DNA from: Sphingopyxis sp. KK2
GTDB taxonomy: Bacteria; Pseudomonadota; Alphaproteobacteria; Sphingomonadales; Sphingomonadaceae
Direction of reading: 5' to 3'
Assembly (NCBI RefSeq): GCF_001990265.1
Contig: NZ_LYVN01000001.1
Location: 1 to 64,000 of the forward strand
DNA: 64,000 nucleotides
This document shows, in pieces, positions 35,345 through 44,012 of the stretch (positions are counted from its first letter, which is position 1; each line of letters begins with the position of its first letter). The position numbers were made by a program, and so were the translations under genes. The notes below the pieces were generated by a model, which was not told where the DNA came from, searched no databases, and saw only the letters and a list, made by a program, of their open reading frames with translations.

Positions 35345-36907
35345 ATGATCGATCTGGATGCCATCCGGACCCTGGCCCATATCCCGGGCGCGCAGGCGCG
35401 CGCGCGCGGCGACGCGATCGCCGTCAAATATGGCGACCGCGAAACGAGTTTCGCCGACCTCGACCGGCAATCCAACCGCGTCGCCAATGCGCTGATCGCC
35501 GCGGGCATCCAGCCCGGCGACCGTGTTTCGGCGCTCACCAAGAATCATGACGCCTGGTATCCGCTCTTCTTCGGCACCGCGCTCGCGCGCGCCTGTTTCG
35601 CGCCGATCAACAACCGGCTCGTCCCGGCCGAGGTCGGCTTCATCGTCGGCGACGCTGCCCCGGAATATCTGTTCGTCGGCGAGGATTTCTTCGACTGCGC
35701 GCTCGCCGCGGTCGCGGGGCTCGCCAACCCGCCGCGCCTCGTCGCGCTCTATGGCGCGCATCCGCAGTTCACGCCGTTCGACGAATGGCTTGGCGACGCC
35801 TCCGACGCCGCGCTGTCCGGTCCCGACCTCGCCGACGACGTGCTGCAACTCTACACCAGCGGCACTACGGGTCTGCCCAAGGGCGTCGTGCTGACGCACC
35901 GCAATTACCGCACCTTCCTCGAGGCCGCGACCGAGGTCGACGGTTTCGCCTATGGCCAGGACGAGACGGTGATCATCGTCATGCCGCTCTTCCATGTCGC
36001 GGGGACCAATGTCAGCTTCTCGGGGCTGGCGCAGGGCGGCCGCCTGTTGCTCGTCAAGGATTTTACCCCCGCCGACGCGATCCGTATGATGCGCGAGGAG
36101 AATGTTGCGCACGCCTTCCTCGCCCCCGCGATGATCCAGATGATGCTGATGCAGCCCGCGGCGGGCGAGGGGCCCTATCCGGCGCTGCAATCGATCGCCT
36201 ATGGCGCCTCGCCGATCGCCGAGGATGTGCTGCGCCGTGCGCGCGCGACCTTCGGCTGCGACTTCGTGCAGTTCTACGGCATGACCGAGTCGGCCGGCGG
36301 CGGCTCCTATCTTTCGCCGAGCGCGCACGACATTCCGGGCAAGCTCACCTCGTGCGGCAAGCCTTGGCCGGGGGTTGCGATGGCGATCCTCGACGGCGAA
36401 GGCGGCGAACTCGGCGACGGCGAGATCGGCGAGATCGCGATCCGCGGCGGCATCGTGATGAAGGAATATTGGAACCGCGGCCCCGCCACCGAGGAAACGC
36501 TTGCGGGCGGCTGGCTCCACACCGGGGACGTCGGTTACCGCGACGCCGACGGCTTCTATTTCGTCCACGACCGGATCAAGGACATGATCGTGTCGGGCGG
36601 CGAGAATATCTACCCTGCCGAGGTCGAAAGCGCGATCATGGGCTGCCCCGGCGTCGCCGATGTCGCGGTGATCGGCGTGCCCGATGACAAATGGGGTGAG
36701 GCCGCGAAGGCGCTGATCGTCGCGTCGCCCGATGGCGCGCCCGATCCCGCCGCGGTGATCGCCTGGGCGCGCGAACGCATCGCCGCCTACAAGACCCCCA
36801 AGAGCGTGGAATTCATCGAGGCGCTGCCGCGCAACCCCTCGGGCAAGGTGCTCCGCCGCGAACTGCGCGCGCCTTATTGGGAGGGCAAGGGTAGGGCGGT
36901 CGGGTAA
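35345..36907 (+). CDS. AMP-forming acyl-CoA synthetase
   Basis: A 520-residue ANL ligase: YTSGTTGLPKGVVLTHRN, QFYGMTESAGGG, VHDRIKDMIVSGGENIYP and a C-terminal NPSGKVLRRELRAPYW. The start at 35345 has GGGGAGAG seven bases ahead; the open frame continues far upstream through the antisense of the MetE-like gene, which I treat as spurious. It is the fourth acyl-CoA ligase in the window. The SDR-like C-terminal sequence family of caffeate/benzoate-type ligases is one possibility, but specificity is not readable here. Confidence 0.92.
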   Translation: MIDLDAIRTLAHIPGAQARARGDAIAVKYGDRETSFADLDRQSNRVANALIAAGIQPGDRVSALTKNHDAWYPLFFGTALARACFAPINNRLVPAEVGFIVGDAAPEYLFVGEDFFDCALAAVAGLANPPRLVALYGAHPQFTPFDEWLGDASDAALSGPDLADDVLQLYTSGTTGLPKGVVLTHRNYRTFLEAATEVDGFAYGQDETVIIVMPLFHVAGTNVSFSGLAQGGRLLLVKDFTPADAIRMMREENVAHAFLAPAMIQMMLMQPAAGEGPYPALQSIAYGASPIAEDVLRRARATFGCDFVQFYGMTESAGGGSYLSPSAHDIPGKLTSCGKPWPGVAMAILDGEGGELGDGEIGEIAIRGGIVMKEYWNRGPATEETLAGGWLHTGDVGYRDADGFYFVHDRIKDMIVSGGENIYPAEVESAIMGCPGVADVAVIGVPDDKWGEAAKALIVASPDGAPDPAAVIAWARERIAAYKTPKSVEFIEALPRNPSGKVLRRELRAPYWEGKGRAVG

Positions 36908-36920
36908 GACGGCCGCGTCG

Positions 36921-37310
36921 ATGTGGAGGCTGATCCCGCTGGCACTGCTCGCGACGCTTGTTGGCGGCTGCGACGACGGTTGCGGCAATGAGATTATCAC
37001 GCGGAGCGATGCTACGGGCGGAGCGCACAGCGCGGTGATGTTCAATCGCAATTGCGGCGCGACGACCGGCTTCACGACCCAGATATCGATCGTTCCGTCC
37101 GGTGAGCAGCCTTCGGGGGCGGGCAATGCGTTTGTGGCCGACGACGATCATGGCGCCGCCACGACGGGCGATTGGGGTGGTCCGTGGGCCGAGATGACAT
37201 GGCTCGCGCCCGACCATTTGCGAATACGCTACGTTCCGAAATCGCGGTTGTTCAAGCAGGAAGAGAACGTCTCGGACGTCAAGATCAGCTACGAGCCCGT
37301 CGCCCGCTGA
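36921..37310 (+). CDS. Predicted lipoprotein, conserved, function unknown
   Basis: A 129-residue protein with a lipoprotein signal: MWRLIPLALLATLVGGC, with the lipobox LVGGC and Cys17 as the lipidated residue. The mature part has paired cysteines (C21 and C45), NCGATTGFTTQISIVP and DHLRIRY, and looks beta-rich. It belongs to a class of small Asp/Gly-rich sphingomonad lipoproteins that I cannot name with certainty. It is 13 bases downstream of the ligase but may simply read through from it. Confidence 0.75.
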   Translation: MWRLIPLALLATLVGGCDDGCGNEIITRSDATGGAHSAVMFNRNCGATTGFTTQISIVPSGEQPSGAGNAFVADDDHGAATTGDWGGPWAEMTWLAPDHLRIRYVPKSRLFKQEENVSDVKISYEPVAR

Positions 37311-37318
37311 CCGCCCCC

Positions 37319-37350
37319 AAAAAAACGGCCCGGTGCTCGCACACCGGGCC
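37319..37350 (-). terminator. Intrinsic terminator for the leftward MFS-SDR-GST-VOC operon
   Basis: A perfect 9-bp stem GGCCCGGTG/CACCGGGCC with a 6-base loop (37327-37350) is followed, in the minus-strand direction, by seven U residues (A-run at 37319-37325). It lies just after the VOC gene stop. Confidence 0.88.
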
Positions 37351-37375
37351 AAGAGGAGTTCCTGAGGAGGATATG

Positions 37376-37969
37376 TTATTCGGCGGGCACCGGCGTCCGC
37401 CCGGTGATCATGCCCTTGGCGCGCGTGCCATCGGCGCGGGCCGGGTCGTGCGCCACGTCGCTCGCGTCGAATTCCTTGGTCCACGCCGCGAATTCCAGGC
37501 ACACGCCGTCGGGATCGAAAAAATAGATCGAGCGCACGAACACGCCGGGGTGCATCTTTTCGGCGAGGTTGGTTTCGCTGTCGTCATGGTTCAGCACGCC
37601 CGAAACGCGGACGCCCTTTTCCTTGAGCCGGTCGCAATAGGCGTCGAACTTGTCGGCCGCGACGTTGATCGCGATATGGTTCATCGAGCCGTGCGCCGAG
37701 GTGAAATTGCCCTCGCCGGGCAGCGCCTCGGGCGCCGAGATGCCGGGGACCGCTTCGGGAGCATCGGCGAACCAGAAAAAGGCGATGCTGTCGCCATTGC
37801 CGCAGTCGAAGAAGAAATGCTGGCCGCGTCCGCCGGGCAGGTCGAGCGTCTTGATCAGCGGCATGCCGAGGATGTCGCGGTAAAATTCGACCGTCTTCGC
37901 CATGTCCTTGCACACCAGCGCCAGATGATTGACGCCGCGGAATTCGAACTCGCTATTGGTTGCAGCCAT
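37376..37969 (-). CDS. VOC-family (glyoxalase/dioxygenase-fold) metalloprotein
   Basis: A 197-residue two-module VOC protein. Candidate metal ligands are H15 (VNHLAL), H98 (MNHIAIN) and E159 (VCLEFAAW), the usual 2-His-1-Glu set. Family members include extradiol dioxygenases, glyoxalases and epimerases. Only one metal set is present, so it is a single-site enzyme. The start at 37969 has GGAGAC nearby. It follows the GST gene by 17 bases and ends just before a strong terminator. With GST, SDR and NTF2-like neighbours, a ring-opening or isomerase role is plausible but not certain. Confidence 0.85.
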   Translation of the reverse strand: MAATNSEFEFRGVNHLALVCKDMAKTVEFYRDILGMPLIKTLDLPGGRGQHFFFDCGNGDSIAFFWFADAPEAVPGISAPEALPGEGNFTSAHGSMNHIAINVAADKFDAYCDRLKEKGVRVSGVLNHDDSETNLAEKMHPGVFVRSIYFFDPDGVCLEFAAWTKEFDASDVAHDPARADGTRAKGMITGRTPVPAE

Positions 37970-37986
37970 TATCCGTCTCCTTGGGC

Positions 37987-38610
37987 TTATGCGGGATTGG
38001 TGCTGGGGCGGCTTTTCATCCGCTCGTACCAGCCGGTGATATTGGTGAAGGCCGGGTCGATCGGCTGGCCGACCCCGGCGCCGAAATCGAGGAAGGCGAA
38101 CAGCATCAGGTCGGCGAGCGTCAGCCGGTCGCCGACCACGAATTCGCGCCCGCCGATCAATCCGTCGACCCATTTGACGCCGTCCTGCGCAGTCGCCTTC
38201 AGCCCCGCCGCCGCTTCGGGCAGGCAGCGCAGCCGCGGCTCGAACAGCGGCAGCCCTTCGGCGAAGCGGAAACCGTTGGTCAGCGGTTCGCAGATCTTGA
38301 GGTCGATGCGGCGCACCCACATGCGCGTGATCGCGCGTTCTTCCGCCGTCGATCCGATCAGCGTCGGTTCGGGAAATTTCTCGTCGAGATATTCGCAGAT
38401 GGGGATGATCTCGGTCAGCACCGACCCGTCGTCGAGCGCGAGCGCGGGGGTCTGCCCCGCCGGATTGACCTCGACATTATAGGGCGCCCGCCGGTTCTCG
38501 CCGCCGCGCAGGTCGATCGTGACCTGCGGCAGCTCGATGCCCTTTTCGGCCATGAACATGTTCACGACGCGCGGGTTGGGGCCGATGGAGTTATAATATT
38601 TCATGCCCAT
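37987..38610 (-). CDS. Glutathione S-transferase family protein
   Basis: A 207-residue protein with a thioredoxin-fold N-terminal domain (KYYNSIGPNPRVVNMFM, then AGQTPALALDDGSVLTEIIPICEYL, given in part) and a helical C-terminal domain ending YERMKSRPSTNP. The SNAIL/TRAIL-like glutathione site corresponds to SVLTE. It is one of four GSTs between 37 and 49 kb and the most divergent of them. A perfect 16-bp-arm palindrome lies in the gap upstream. It may add glutathione to, or remove it from, a pathway intermediate. Confidence 0.88.
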   Translation of the reverse strand: MGMKYYNSIGPNPRVVNMFMAEKGIELPQVTIDLRGGENRRAPYNVEVNPAGQTPALALDDGSVLTEIIPICEYLDEKFPEPTLIGSTAEERAITRMWVRRIDLKICEPLTNGFRFAEGLPLFEPRLRCLPEAAAGLKATAQDGVKWVDGLIGGREFVVGDRLTLADLMLFAFLDFGAGVGQPIDPAFTNITGWYERMKSRPSTNPA

Positions 38611-38635
38611 CCTCTCCTGATCTTTTTATCACGCT

Positions 38636-38672
38636 TGCCGATAACCGTCAAGTAAGTTGACGGTTATCGGCA
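38636..38672. repeat. Perfect 16-bp-arm inverted repeat inside the operon
   Basis: Arms TGCCGATAACCGTCAA (38636-38651) and its exact complement (38657-38672) flank the 5-base loop GTAAG. It sits 26 bases before the GST start and 7 bases after the end of the carboxymuconolactone decarboxylase-like gene. There is no U-run. It could be an operator, an RNA-processing hairpin or an attenuator that sets different levels for the last two genes. Confidence 0.75.
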
Positions 38673-38678
38673 TCGCGC

Positions 38679-39326
38679 TCATTGGCCCGCGGGACGCGGT
38701 GCGCTGAGGAAGTCGGCGGCGCTGAAGCCCTCGGGTGCCGCGACCTCGACGATCGGGTCTTCGCGCGCGTCATATTCCATGCGCAGCGCGCGGGTGATCA
38801 CCGCGTGCATGTCGTAAAGGCAGGTGATGTAGGTGAATTCGAAGATCTGCTCGTCGTTCCAGAAGGTCTTCAATTTGTCGAACACCTCGAGCGGCACGCG
38901 GCCGCTCGCCTGCGCCAGGCAATCGGCATAGGCGAGCACGGTGCGTTCCTGCTCGTTATAGCAATCGGCGACCTGCCAGTGCGCGATCGCCGCGATCTTT
39001 TCGTCGCTGACGCCGAGGCCGCGCAGCGACTTGCAATGCTGCGAGAAGACGAACTGGCTGCCCTTCACCCAGCCGGCGCGCGTCTGGCCGAGTTCGCGCA
39101 GCACCGGGTCGATCGTGCGCGCGGGGTTGCGGTACACGGCAAAGCCCTTGACGGCATGTTCGAAGATGTCGGGCGACAGCGCGAACACCGTCCACCAGTC
39201 GCCCGGCGTGCCGGTCGCGGTGCCGGGTTCGGCGACGGGATCGCGGTCGCCGAACAGGCGGTTGTAATAGGCAAGGACGGTTTCGTCGGTGACTTCGGAC
39301 CGGGGAACCTGGCGCAGGACGGGCAT
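38679..39326 (-). CDS. Carboxymuconolactone decarboxylase (AhpD-like) family protein
   Basis: A 215-residue helical protein. The family active segment is seen as FSQHCKSLRGLGVSDEKI, with a His-Cys pair instead of the CxxC of AhpD peroxidases. A second helical part carries NEQERTVLAYADCLAQ. Family members decarboxylate or dehydrate lactones, or act in peroxide reduction; missing the CxxC pair argues against the latter. Similar proteins are often encoded in aromatic-compound clusters. Next genes: the NTF2-like gene (upstream, 10 bases) and a GST (downstream). Confidence 0.82.
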   Translation of the reverse strand: MPVLRQVPRSEVTDETVLAYYNRLFGDRDPVAEPGTATGTPGDWWTVFALSPDIFEHAVKGFAVYRNPARTIDPVLRELGQTRAGWVKGSQFVFSQHCKSLRGLGVSDEKIAAIAHWQVADCYNEQERTVLAYADCLAQASGRVPLEVFDKLKTFWNDEQIFEFTYITCLYDMHAVITRALRMEYDAREDPIVEVAAPEGFSAADFLSAPRPAGQ

Positions 39327-39336
39327 GATTTACTCC

Positions 39337-39732
39337 TCAGGCGTTCGCAAATTTGCGGAATTCGGCGACATGGGCGCTGTCGAAATATTCGTCGAGGCGC
39401 GTGATCTTGCCGCCCTCCACCTTGCACACGATCGCGCAGGGCAGGCGCACGGCGCCCTCGTCATGGGTGCGCACGCCCTTCAGGACGTGCTGCTGGACGA
39501 AGCCGCCGGGAAAGACGGTCAGCTGGCGGTCGGCATATTCACGGTCCTTGATCCGCGTCACCATGCCGCTCAGCGTCGTCGCGGTCTGGTCGCGGGTGAC
39601 GATCAGCTCATCGGTATTGTGCCAGATCTCGGCATCGGGGGTGAAGCTGTTCTTCATCGTCTCGATGTCGCCCGCCTCGATCGCGTCGAAGAAACGCGTC
39701 GCCATCGCGCGGATGTCGTCCTGTTCTGCCAT
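39337..39732 (-). CDS. NTF2/SnoaL-like small protein
   Basis: A 131-residue cone-fold protein: helix ATRFFDAIEAGDIETMKNSF, then SFTPDAEIWHNTDE, and the late strand CKVEGGKITRLDEYFDSA, which is the classical SnoaL/ketosteroid isomerase-like end. Family members are isomerases, dehydratases or binding proteins. The ATG at 39732 has GGAG before it. It lies between the SDR and carboxymuconolactone decarboxylase-like genes in one operon. No acid/base pair can be confidently named. Confidence 0.85.
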   Translation of the reverse strand: MAEQDDIRAMATRFFDAIEAGDIETMKNSFTPDAEIWHNTDELIVTRDQTATTLSGMVTRIKDREYADRQLTVFPGGFVQQHVLKGVRTHDEGAVRLPCAIVCKVEGGKITRLDEYFDSAHVAEFRKFANA

Positions 39733-39742
39733 GTCGGTCTCC

Positions 39743-40630
39743 TCAAATCCTGGCGCCGAACATACGGCCGCCATTGGCCGCGATCAGCCCGTCGATATCG
39801 TCGCCCCGGTACTCGGGATCGGCCGAGGTGCCGAACGCGCCGAGCATATCGGCGGTGACCAGTTCGGCCATCTTCTTCCACTCGGGGTGAGTGAAGATCC
39901 AATAGTCGCCATTCTCGATCGCCTGCACGACGCGCGCGCCGATCTTGTCGGGCGACATGCCACCGGCGAGCACGCCCTGCATCGCCTGGCTCGTCGCCGC
40001 GGCCTTGCCGACCTCGACTTCTACCGGGCGCAGCTCGCGCGTTGTCTCGACGATCCGCGTCGCCGACATGCCGGGCATCAGCACCGAAATGCCCACCCTG
40101 GTTTCGGCCAGCTCGTTGCGCAGCGCCATCGCGATACCCAGCGTCGCATATTTGGAACTGATATAGGCGACCGAGATCGGCGGCGGCACGATCGCGACCA
40201 TCGACGAGGTGATGACGAGGTGCGATGCCTCGCCCGATGCCTTCATCTCGGCGAGGAAGGTGCGGCAGGCATAGAGATGCGCATGCGCGTTGACCGCATA
40301 GTTCCAGCGCCACACCTCGGTGTCATATTCTTCGAACGGCCCCGATCCGCCGCCGACCCCGGCGTTGCTGAAGAGGATACGCACCGGCCCGAATTCGCGC
40401 GCCTTTGCGCCCGCCGCGGCCCAGCTGTCTTCGCTGGTGACGTCGAGCTGCAGCGCCAGCGCCTTCGCGCCATCGCTGCGCAGCAATTCGGCGGCGGCTT
40501 CGGCGCCATCGCCGTCGACATCGGCCAGGATCACCGCCGCCCCCTTGGCGACGAGCGCCTTGGCGGTGGCGAGTCCGAGCCCGCTCGCACCGCCGGTGAT
40601 GAAGGCGGTCTTGCCGGCGACGTCGGTCAT
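39743..40630 (-). CDS. Short-chain dehydrogenase/reductase
   Basis: A 295-residue SDR: cofactor loop TGGASGLGLA near residue 13, NAG motif FSNAGVGGG, catalytic Ser (ITSSMV) and YISSK (Tyr and Lys). It oxidises an alcohol or reduces a ketone with NAD(P). The C-terminal EYRGDDIDGLIAANGGRMFG region is longer than in minimal SDRs. The ATG overlaps the stop of the MFS permease (ATGA). It is in the operon with NTF2-like, carboxymuconolactone decarboxylase-like, GST and VOC proteins. Confidence 0.92.
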   Translation of the reverse strand: MTDVAGKTAFITGGASGLGLATAKALVAKGAAVILADVDGDGAEAAAELLRSDGAKALALQLDVTSEDSWAAAGAKAREFGPVRILFSNAGVGGGSGPFEEYDTEVWRWNYAVNAHAHLYACRTFLAEMKASGEASHLVITSSMVAIVPPPISVAYISSKYATLGIAMALRNELAETRVGISVLMPGMSATRIVETTRELRPVEVEVGKAAATSQAMQGVLAGGMSPDKIGARVVQAIENGDYWIFTHPEWKKMAELVTADMLGAFGTSADPEYRGDDIDGLIAANGGRMFGARI

Positions 40631-41922
40631 TCGGCGAAATCCTTTTCGAGGTGGCGGGTCATCGCGAACTGCGCAACCCCGGCGGCGGCGGCAAAGGGCA
40701 TCAGTGCCATCAGCGCCCAGCGCAGGCTTTCGTCGGCATATTCGGGTTTCAGATAATCGCTGACCATGCCGGCGAATACCGGGCCGAGGCCGAGGCCGAC
40801 GATGTTGAACATCAGCATCAGCACAGCAGCCGCGGTCGCGCGGCTTCGCGGCGGCGTCAAATTCTGGACGAGTGCGAGGGCCGGCGCGACATAGGCGGTA
40901 CACGCCGCCATCGGGATCAGCAGCAGCCCGAGCGAAAGCTGCCAGCTGTCGACCAGCAGCGCGGCGATGAAGGTCGGAATCAGCACCAGGGTCGCGAGCG
41001 CCGGGATCATGCCATAGGCGCGTGCCGACACCTTCGCGCGATGACTGACCAGCCAGCCGCCGCCGAGGATGCCGATACCGAAGGTGATGCCGGCGGCGGG
41101 ACCGAAATAGGCGGCCATCGCGTCGAGCGGCATCTTCTGCGTCCGCATCAGGAAGGCGGGAATCCAGTTCAGCATGCCATAGCTGGTGAAGGCGGCGAGA
41201 CCGCTGCCGATCATCACCATGCGCAGCGACGGGCGCCGCCAGAACATCGCCAGGCTTTGCGCAAAGGGCAGGGCTTCGTCGGCGGGTTTGTTGGTGTCCA
41301 TCTGCCCGCGCGCGGGTTCGCGGACCAGCCAGATCAGCAGCGGCACGACCAATATGCCGACGAGGCCGATGACGATGAAGGCGTTGCGCCAGCCGATGTT
41401 CGCCGCCGCCCAGGCGCCGAAGGTCGCGCCGACGAACACGCCGAATGGACCGTTGAGCGTGAACAGCCCGATCGCCAGCGGGCGCTGCGCGGGCGGATAA
41501 TAGTCGGCGAGCACCGACAGCGACGGCGCTGTACCGCCGGACTCGCCCGCACCGACGCCAAAGCGCATCAGCGCCAGTTGCCAGAAGTTCGACACCATGC
41601 CGCAGGCGGCGGTGAAACCGCTCCACACGACGCAGGCGATGCCGATCAGCTTCACGCGGTTCCAGCGGTCGGCGATCATCGCGACCGGCACGCCCGCTGC
41701 GGCATAGAAGAGCGCGAAGGCGAAGCCGGTGAGCAGCCCGAACTGTGTGTCGGTGAAATCCATTTCGGCACGGATCGGCTCGACGAGAACGGACAGGAGC
41801 TGGCGGTCGACGAAGTTGATCGTGCCGACCACGAACAGCATCGCGAGCGCGACGTTTCGGCGCAGCGCAAGGCCGCTGTCGGATGCTGTGGCGCCGCCGT
41901 TGAGCGTGGTGGCCTCGGTCAT
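40627..41922 (-). CDS. MFS transporter (organic anion/aromatic acid type)
   Basis: A 431-residue permease with 12 hydrophobic segments. The signature loops are DRQLLSVLVEPIRAEMDF after helix 1 and ADRWNRVKLI (the DRxxRK-type motif) after helix 2; GESGG follows later. The pattern matches the hexuronate/anion:proton symporter group (ACS family). The ATG at 41922 was chosen because GGGGAGAG precedes it; a more upstream ATG at 41958 lies in the operator region. It is the first gene of the leftward operon to 37376 and probably imports the substrate or a carboxylic acid intermediate. Confidence 0.92.
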   Translation of the reverse strand: MTEATTLNGGATASDSGLALRRNVALAMLFVVGTINFVDRQLLSVLVEPIRAEMDFTDTQFGLLTGFAFALFYAAAGVPVAMIADRWNRVKLIGIACVVWSGFTAACGMVSNFWQLALMRFGVGAGESGGTAPSLSVLADYYPPAQRPLAIGLFTLNGPFGVFVGATFGAWAAANIGWRNAFIVIGLVGILVVPLLIWLVREPARGQMDTNKPADEALPFAQSLAMFWRRPSLRMVMIGSGLAAFTSYGMLNWIPAFLMRTQKMPLDAMAAYFGPAAGITFGIGILGGGWLVSHRAKVSARAYGMIPALATLVLIPTFIAALLVDSWQLSLGLLLIPMAACTAYVAPALALVQNLTPPRSRATAAAVLMLMFNIVGLGLGPVFAGMVSDYLKPEYADESLRWALMALMPFAAAAGVAQFAMTRHLEKDFAE

Positions 41923-41965
41923 AACTCTCCCCAGAAAATGGCGAGTCTTCTCGCTCAAAAAATAC

Positions 41966-41977
41966 TTAGGTATTTAA
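41966..41977. promoter_or_regulatory. TTAG-type site 7, MFS/SDR divergon
   Basis: TTAGGTATTTAA within ACTTAGGTATTTAAGT (41964-41979), with one mismatch between arms, lies between the divergent starts 41922 and 42031. Confidence 0.6.
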
Positions 41978-42030
41978 GTTTATCTGTCAATGTGCTTTAC
42001 GGTAGACCGAGAAGAGACGGGAGAGAAGCC

Positions 42031-42798
42031 ATGGATATCACGGGCAAGCGTGCGATCGTCACCGGATCGGCCAGCGGCATCGGCCGCGCGACCGCGATCA
42101 TGCTCGCGGTGCGCGGCGCGGCGGATGTCGCGCTCGTCGACGTCAATGGAGCGGGTCTTGCCGAAACCGCGCGGCTGGTCGAGGGGCAGGGCGCGCGTGC
42201 GACCGTCCACCGTCTCGACCTGTCCGATATCCCCGCGACCGAGGCCTGGTTCCTGGCGCATGGCGATGTCGACATCCTGCACAATAATGCCGGCGTCGTC
42301 GCGGGGCTTCCCGCCTTTCCCGACGTCGATGCGAAGCGCATCCAGTGGATCGTCGACATCAATGTCACCTCACTCGTCGCCGCGACGCAGATCGTCGTGC
42401 AGAAGATGAAGGCGCGCGGCGGCGGGGTGATCGTCAACACGGTCTCGACTGTCGCGCTCGGCACCGGTTTCTACGATGCGATGTATGCGACGACCAAGGC
42501 GGCGGTGATGATGTTCACCCGTTGCTGCGCGCCGCTGAAGGAAGAGTGCAATGTCCGCGTCGCGGGGATGCTGCCGGGCCTCGTCGACACCCCGATCCTC
42601 GACACCACGGGGGCGGGCGAAAAGTCTGAATGGATGAAGACCGTGCTCGCCAACAATGAAGCCTGCCTGCCGGAAGATATCGCGGGCGGGGTGATCGCGC
42701 TGATCGAGGACGATGGCCTCGCCGGTGGCGACTGGCTCGCGGTGCGCCGTCTGGACGGCCAGGTCGCATATCAGTGGGGGCATGCCGACACGCTGTGA
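42031..42798 (+). CDS. Short-chain dehydrogenase/reductase
   Basis: A 255-residue SDR: TGSASGIGRA near residue 12, HNNAGVVAG, catalytic Ser in NTVSTV and the YATTK pair. Classical length and motifs. A GGGAGAG ribosome site precedes the ATG. It is the sole rightward gene of the divergon and converges on the GST gene at 42803 with four bases between stop codons. Together with the SDR at 39743 it gives the cluster two oxidation steps, as in pathways that first oxidise an alcohol and then an aldehyde on a glutathione conjugate. Confidence 0.92.
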   Translation: MDITGKRAIVTGSASGIGRATAIMLAVRGAADVALVDVNGAGLAETARLVEGQGARATVHRLDLSDIPATEAWFLAHGDVDILHNNAGVVAGLPAFPDVDAKRIQWIVDINVTSLVAATQIVVQKMKARGGGVIVNTVSTVALGTGFYDAMYATTKAAVMMFTRCCAPLKEECNVRVAGMLPGLVDTPILDTTGAGEKSEWMKTVLANNEACLPEDIAGGVIALIEDDGLAGGDWLAVRRLDGQVAYQWGHADTL

Positions 42799-42802
42799 CC
42801 CG

Positions 42803-43513
42803 CTACCCTTTCGGCGCGTCCAGCATATTCCGGCCGAACAGGTTCGACCATTGCTCCTCGGTCAGTACCGGGCGCGCGCTCGACAGGTTCGCCGCGTTCT
42901 TGACGTCGGTCCCCGCGATCACCGCCGGCCGCTCGCCGATCCGCGCGAACCAGTCGGCAACCGCCGGATAATCGTCGAGCGTCAGACCGATCGCGCGGAT
43001 CGCGCGCGTCCATGGCCAAGTCGCGATGTCGGCGATGCTATATTCGCCGGCCAGATAGTCCGCTTCCGACAAACGCCCGTTGAGGACATGAAGCAGCCGC
43101 AACGTCTCGTTGCGATAGCGTTCGACCGGATAGGTCTGGCCCTCGGGCGCATAGCGGATGAAATGATGCGCCTGTCCCTGCATCGGGCCAAAGCTCGCCA
43201 TCTGCCACATCAGCCATTGCTGCGCCTGGCTCCGCCGTCGCGGGTCGGTGGGCAGCAACTGGCCGGACTTTTCGGCGAGGTAGAGCAGGATCGCTCCGCT
43301 CTCGAACACGGGCAGCGGCGCGCCGCCGCCGACGGGCTCATGGTCGACGATCGCCGGCAGGCGACCATTGGGGTTGATGCGGCGATATTCGGGGGTCAGA
43401 TGGTCGCCCTCGAGCATGTTCATCGCGATCAGCTGGTACGCCAGCCCGACTTCCTCGAGCATGATCGATATCTTGTGTCCGTTCGGCGTCGGGGTGAAAT
43501 AGACATCGATCAT
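42803..43513 (-). CDS. Glutathione S-transferase, Nu/YfcG-Ure2p-like
   Basis: A 236-residue protein whose N-terminal domain starts MIDVYFTPTPNGHKISIMLEE; ESGAILLYLAEKSG gives the glutathione gamma-glutamyl site. C-terminal helices include MQGQAHHFIRYAPEG. The PTPNG turn instead of a Tyr/Ser/Cys catalytic motif is typical of the Nu class, which includes disulfide reductases (YfcG) and, in Novosphingobium, a thioether-cleaving enzyme. Its ATG shares its A with the stop of the NTF2-like gene. It is last in the TonB receptor operon. Confidence 0.92.
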   Translation of the reverse strand: MIDVYFTPTPNGHKISIMLEEVGLAYQLIAMNMLEGDHLTPEYRRINPNGRLPAIVDHEPVGGGAPLPVFESGAILLYLAEKSGQLLPTDPRRRSQAQQWLMWQMASFGPMQGQAHHFIRYAPEGQTYPVERYRNETLRLLHVLNGRLSEADYLAGEYSIADIATWPWTRAIRAIGLTLDDYPAVADWFARIGERPAVIAGTDVKNAANLSSARPVLTEEQWSNLFGRNMLDAPKG

Positions 43514-44007
43514 CACGCGTTCCCTTTTGCAAATATCGCCCGCGCCGCGGCAAAGGCGGCGTCGAACGCGTCCTTGCCTGCGGGATAGCCGACGACCGTC
43601 AGCGTTACCCCGGCAATCCTCCACCCGTCGGCCCGAACCAGATGGTGGGTGTAGCGGCCGATGAGGTCGCCCAGCAGCACAGCGTCGTTCACGGTCACGA
43701 AGTGCGCCGCATCGACGATGCTCGTCACCGTCGCGTTGTCGCCATCAATCGCAACTGAAATATTGCTGAGCCGATGCGCCGTGGCGTCGAAGCCTTCGAG
43801 CGCCCGGCAGCGGTCGGTCCATTTGTCTGCCGCGACCACCCCGACCAGCGAGCCGATCGCGCCATAGTCGATCGCGATATCGTCGGTGAACAGCGCGCGA
43901 TACGCCGCCCAGTCGCGCGCATCGAGCGCGGCCGCGTAACAGCTCACGGCCGCCGCCGCCGCTTCCCGGTCGAGGAAAGCGTCGACGACGGCCGATCGCT
44001 GGGACAT
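43513..44007 (-). CDS. NTF2/SnoaL-like protein, second
   Basis: A 164-residue cone-fold protein: EAAAAAVSCYAAALDARDWAAYRALFTDD (abbreviated) is the helical start, followed by ALEGFDATAHRLSN, TVTSIVDAAHFV and the closing strands. A long C-terminal helix DAFDAAFAAARAIFAKGNA is unusual. This looks like the SnoaL-4 group seen beside ring-hydroxylating and catabolic genes. It lies five bases after the TonB receptor stop and directly before a GST gene, so it is translated in the same operon. Confidence 0.85.
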   Translation of the reverse strand: MSQRSAVVDAFLDREAAAAAVSCYAAALDARDWAAYRALFTDDIAIDYGAIGSLVGVVAADKWTDRCRALEGFDATAHRLSNISVAIDGDNATVTSIVDAAHFVTVNDAVLLGDLIGRYTHHLVRADGWRIAGVTLTVVGYPAGKDAFDAAFAAARAIFAKGNA

Positions 44008-44012
44008 CGTTG

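Noticed and set aside
40651-42030. An upstream open extension of the SDR gene at 42031
   Set aside because: It runs antisense through the MFS gene, is very rich in Arg, Gln and Glu, and the SDR motifs start only after the GGGAGAG-supported ATG at 42031.
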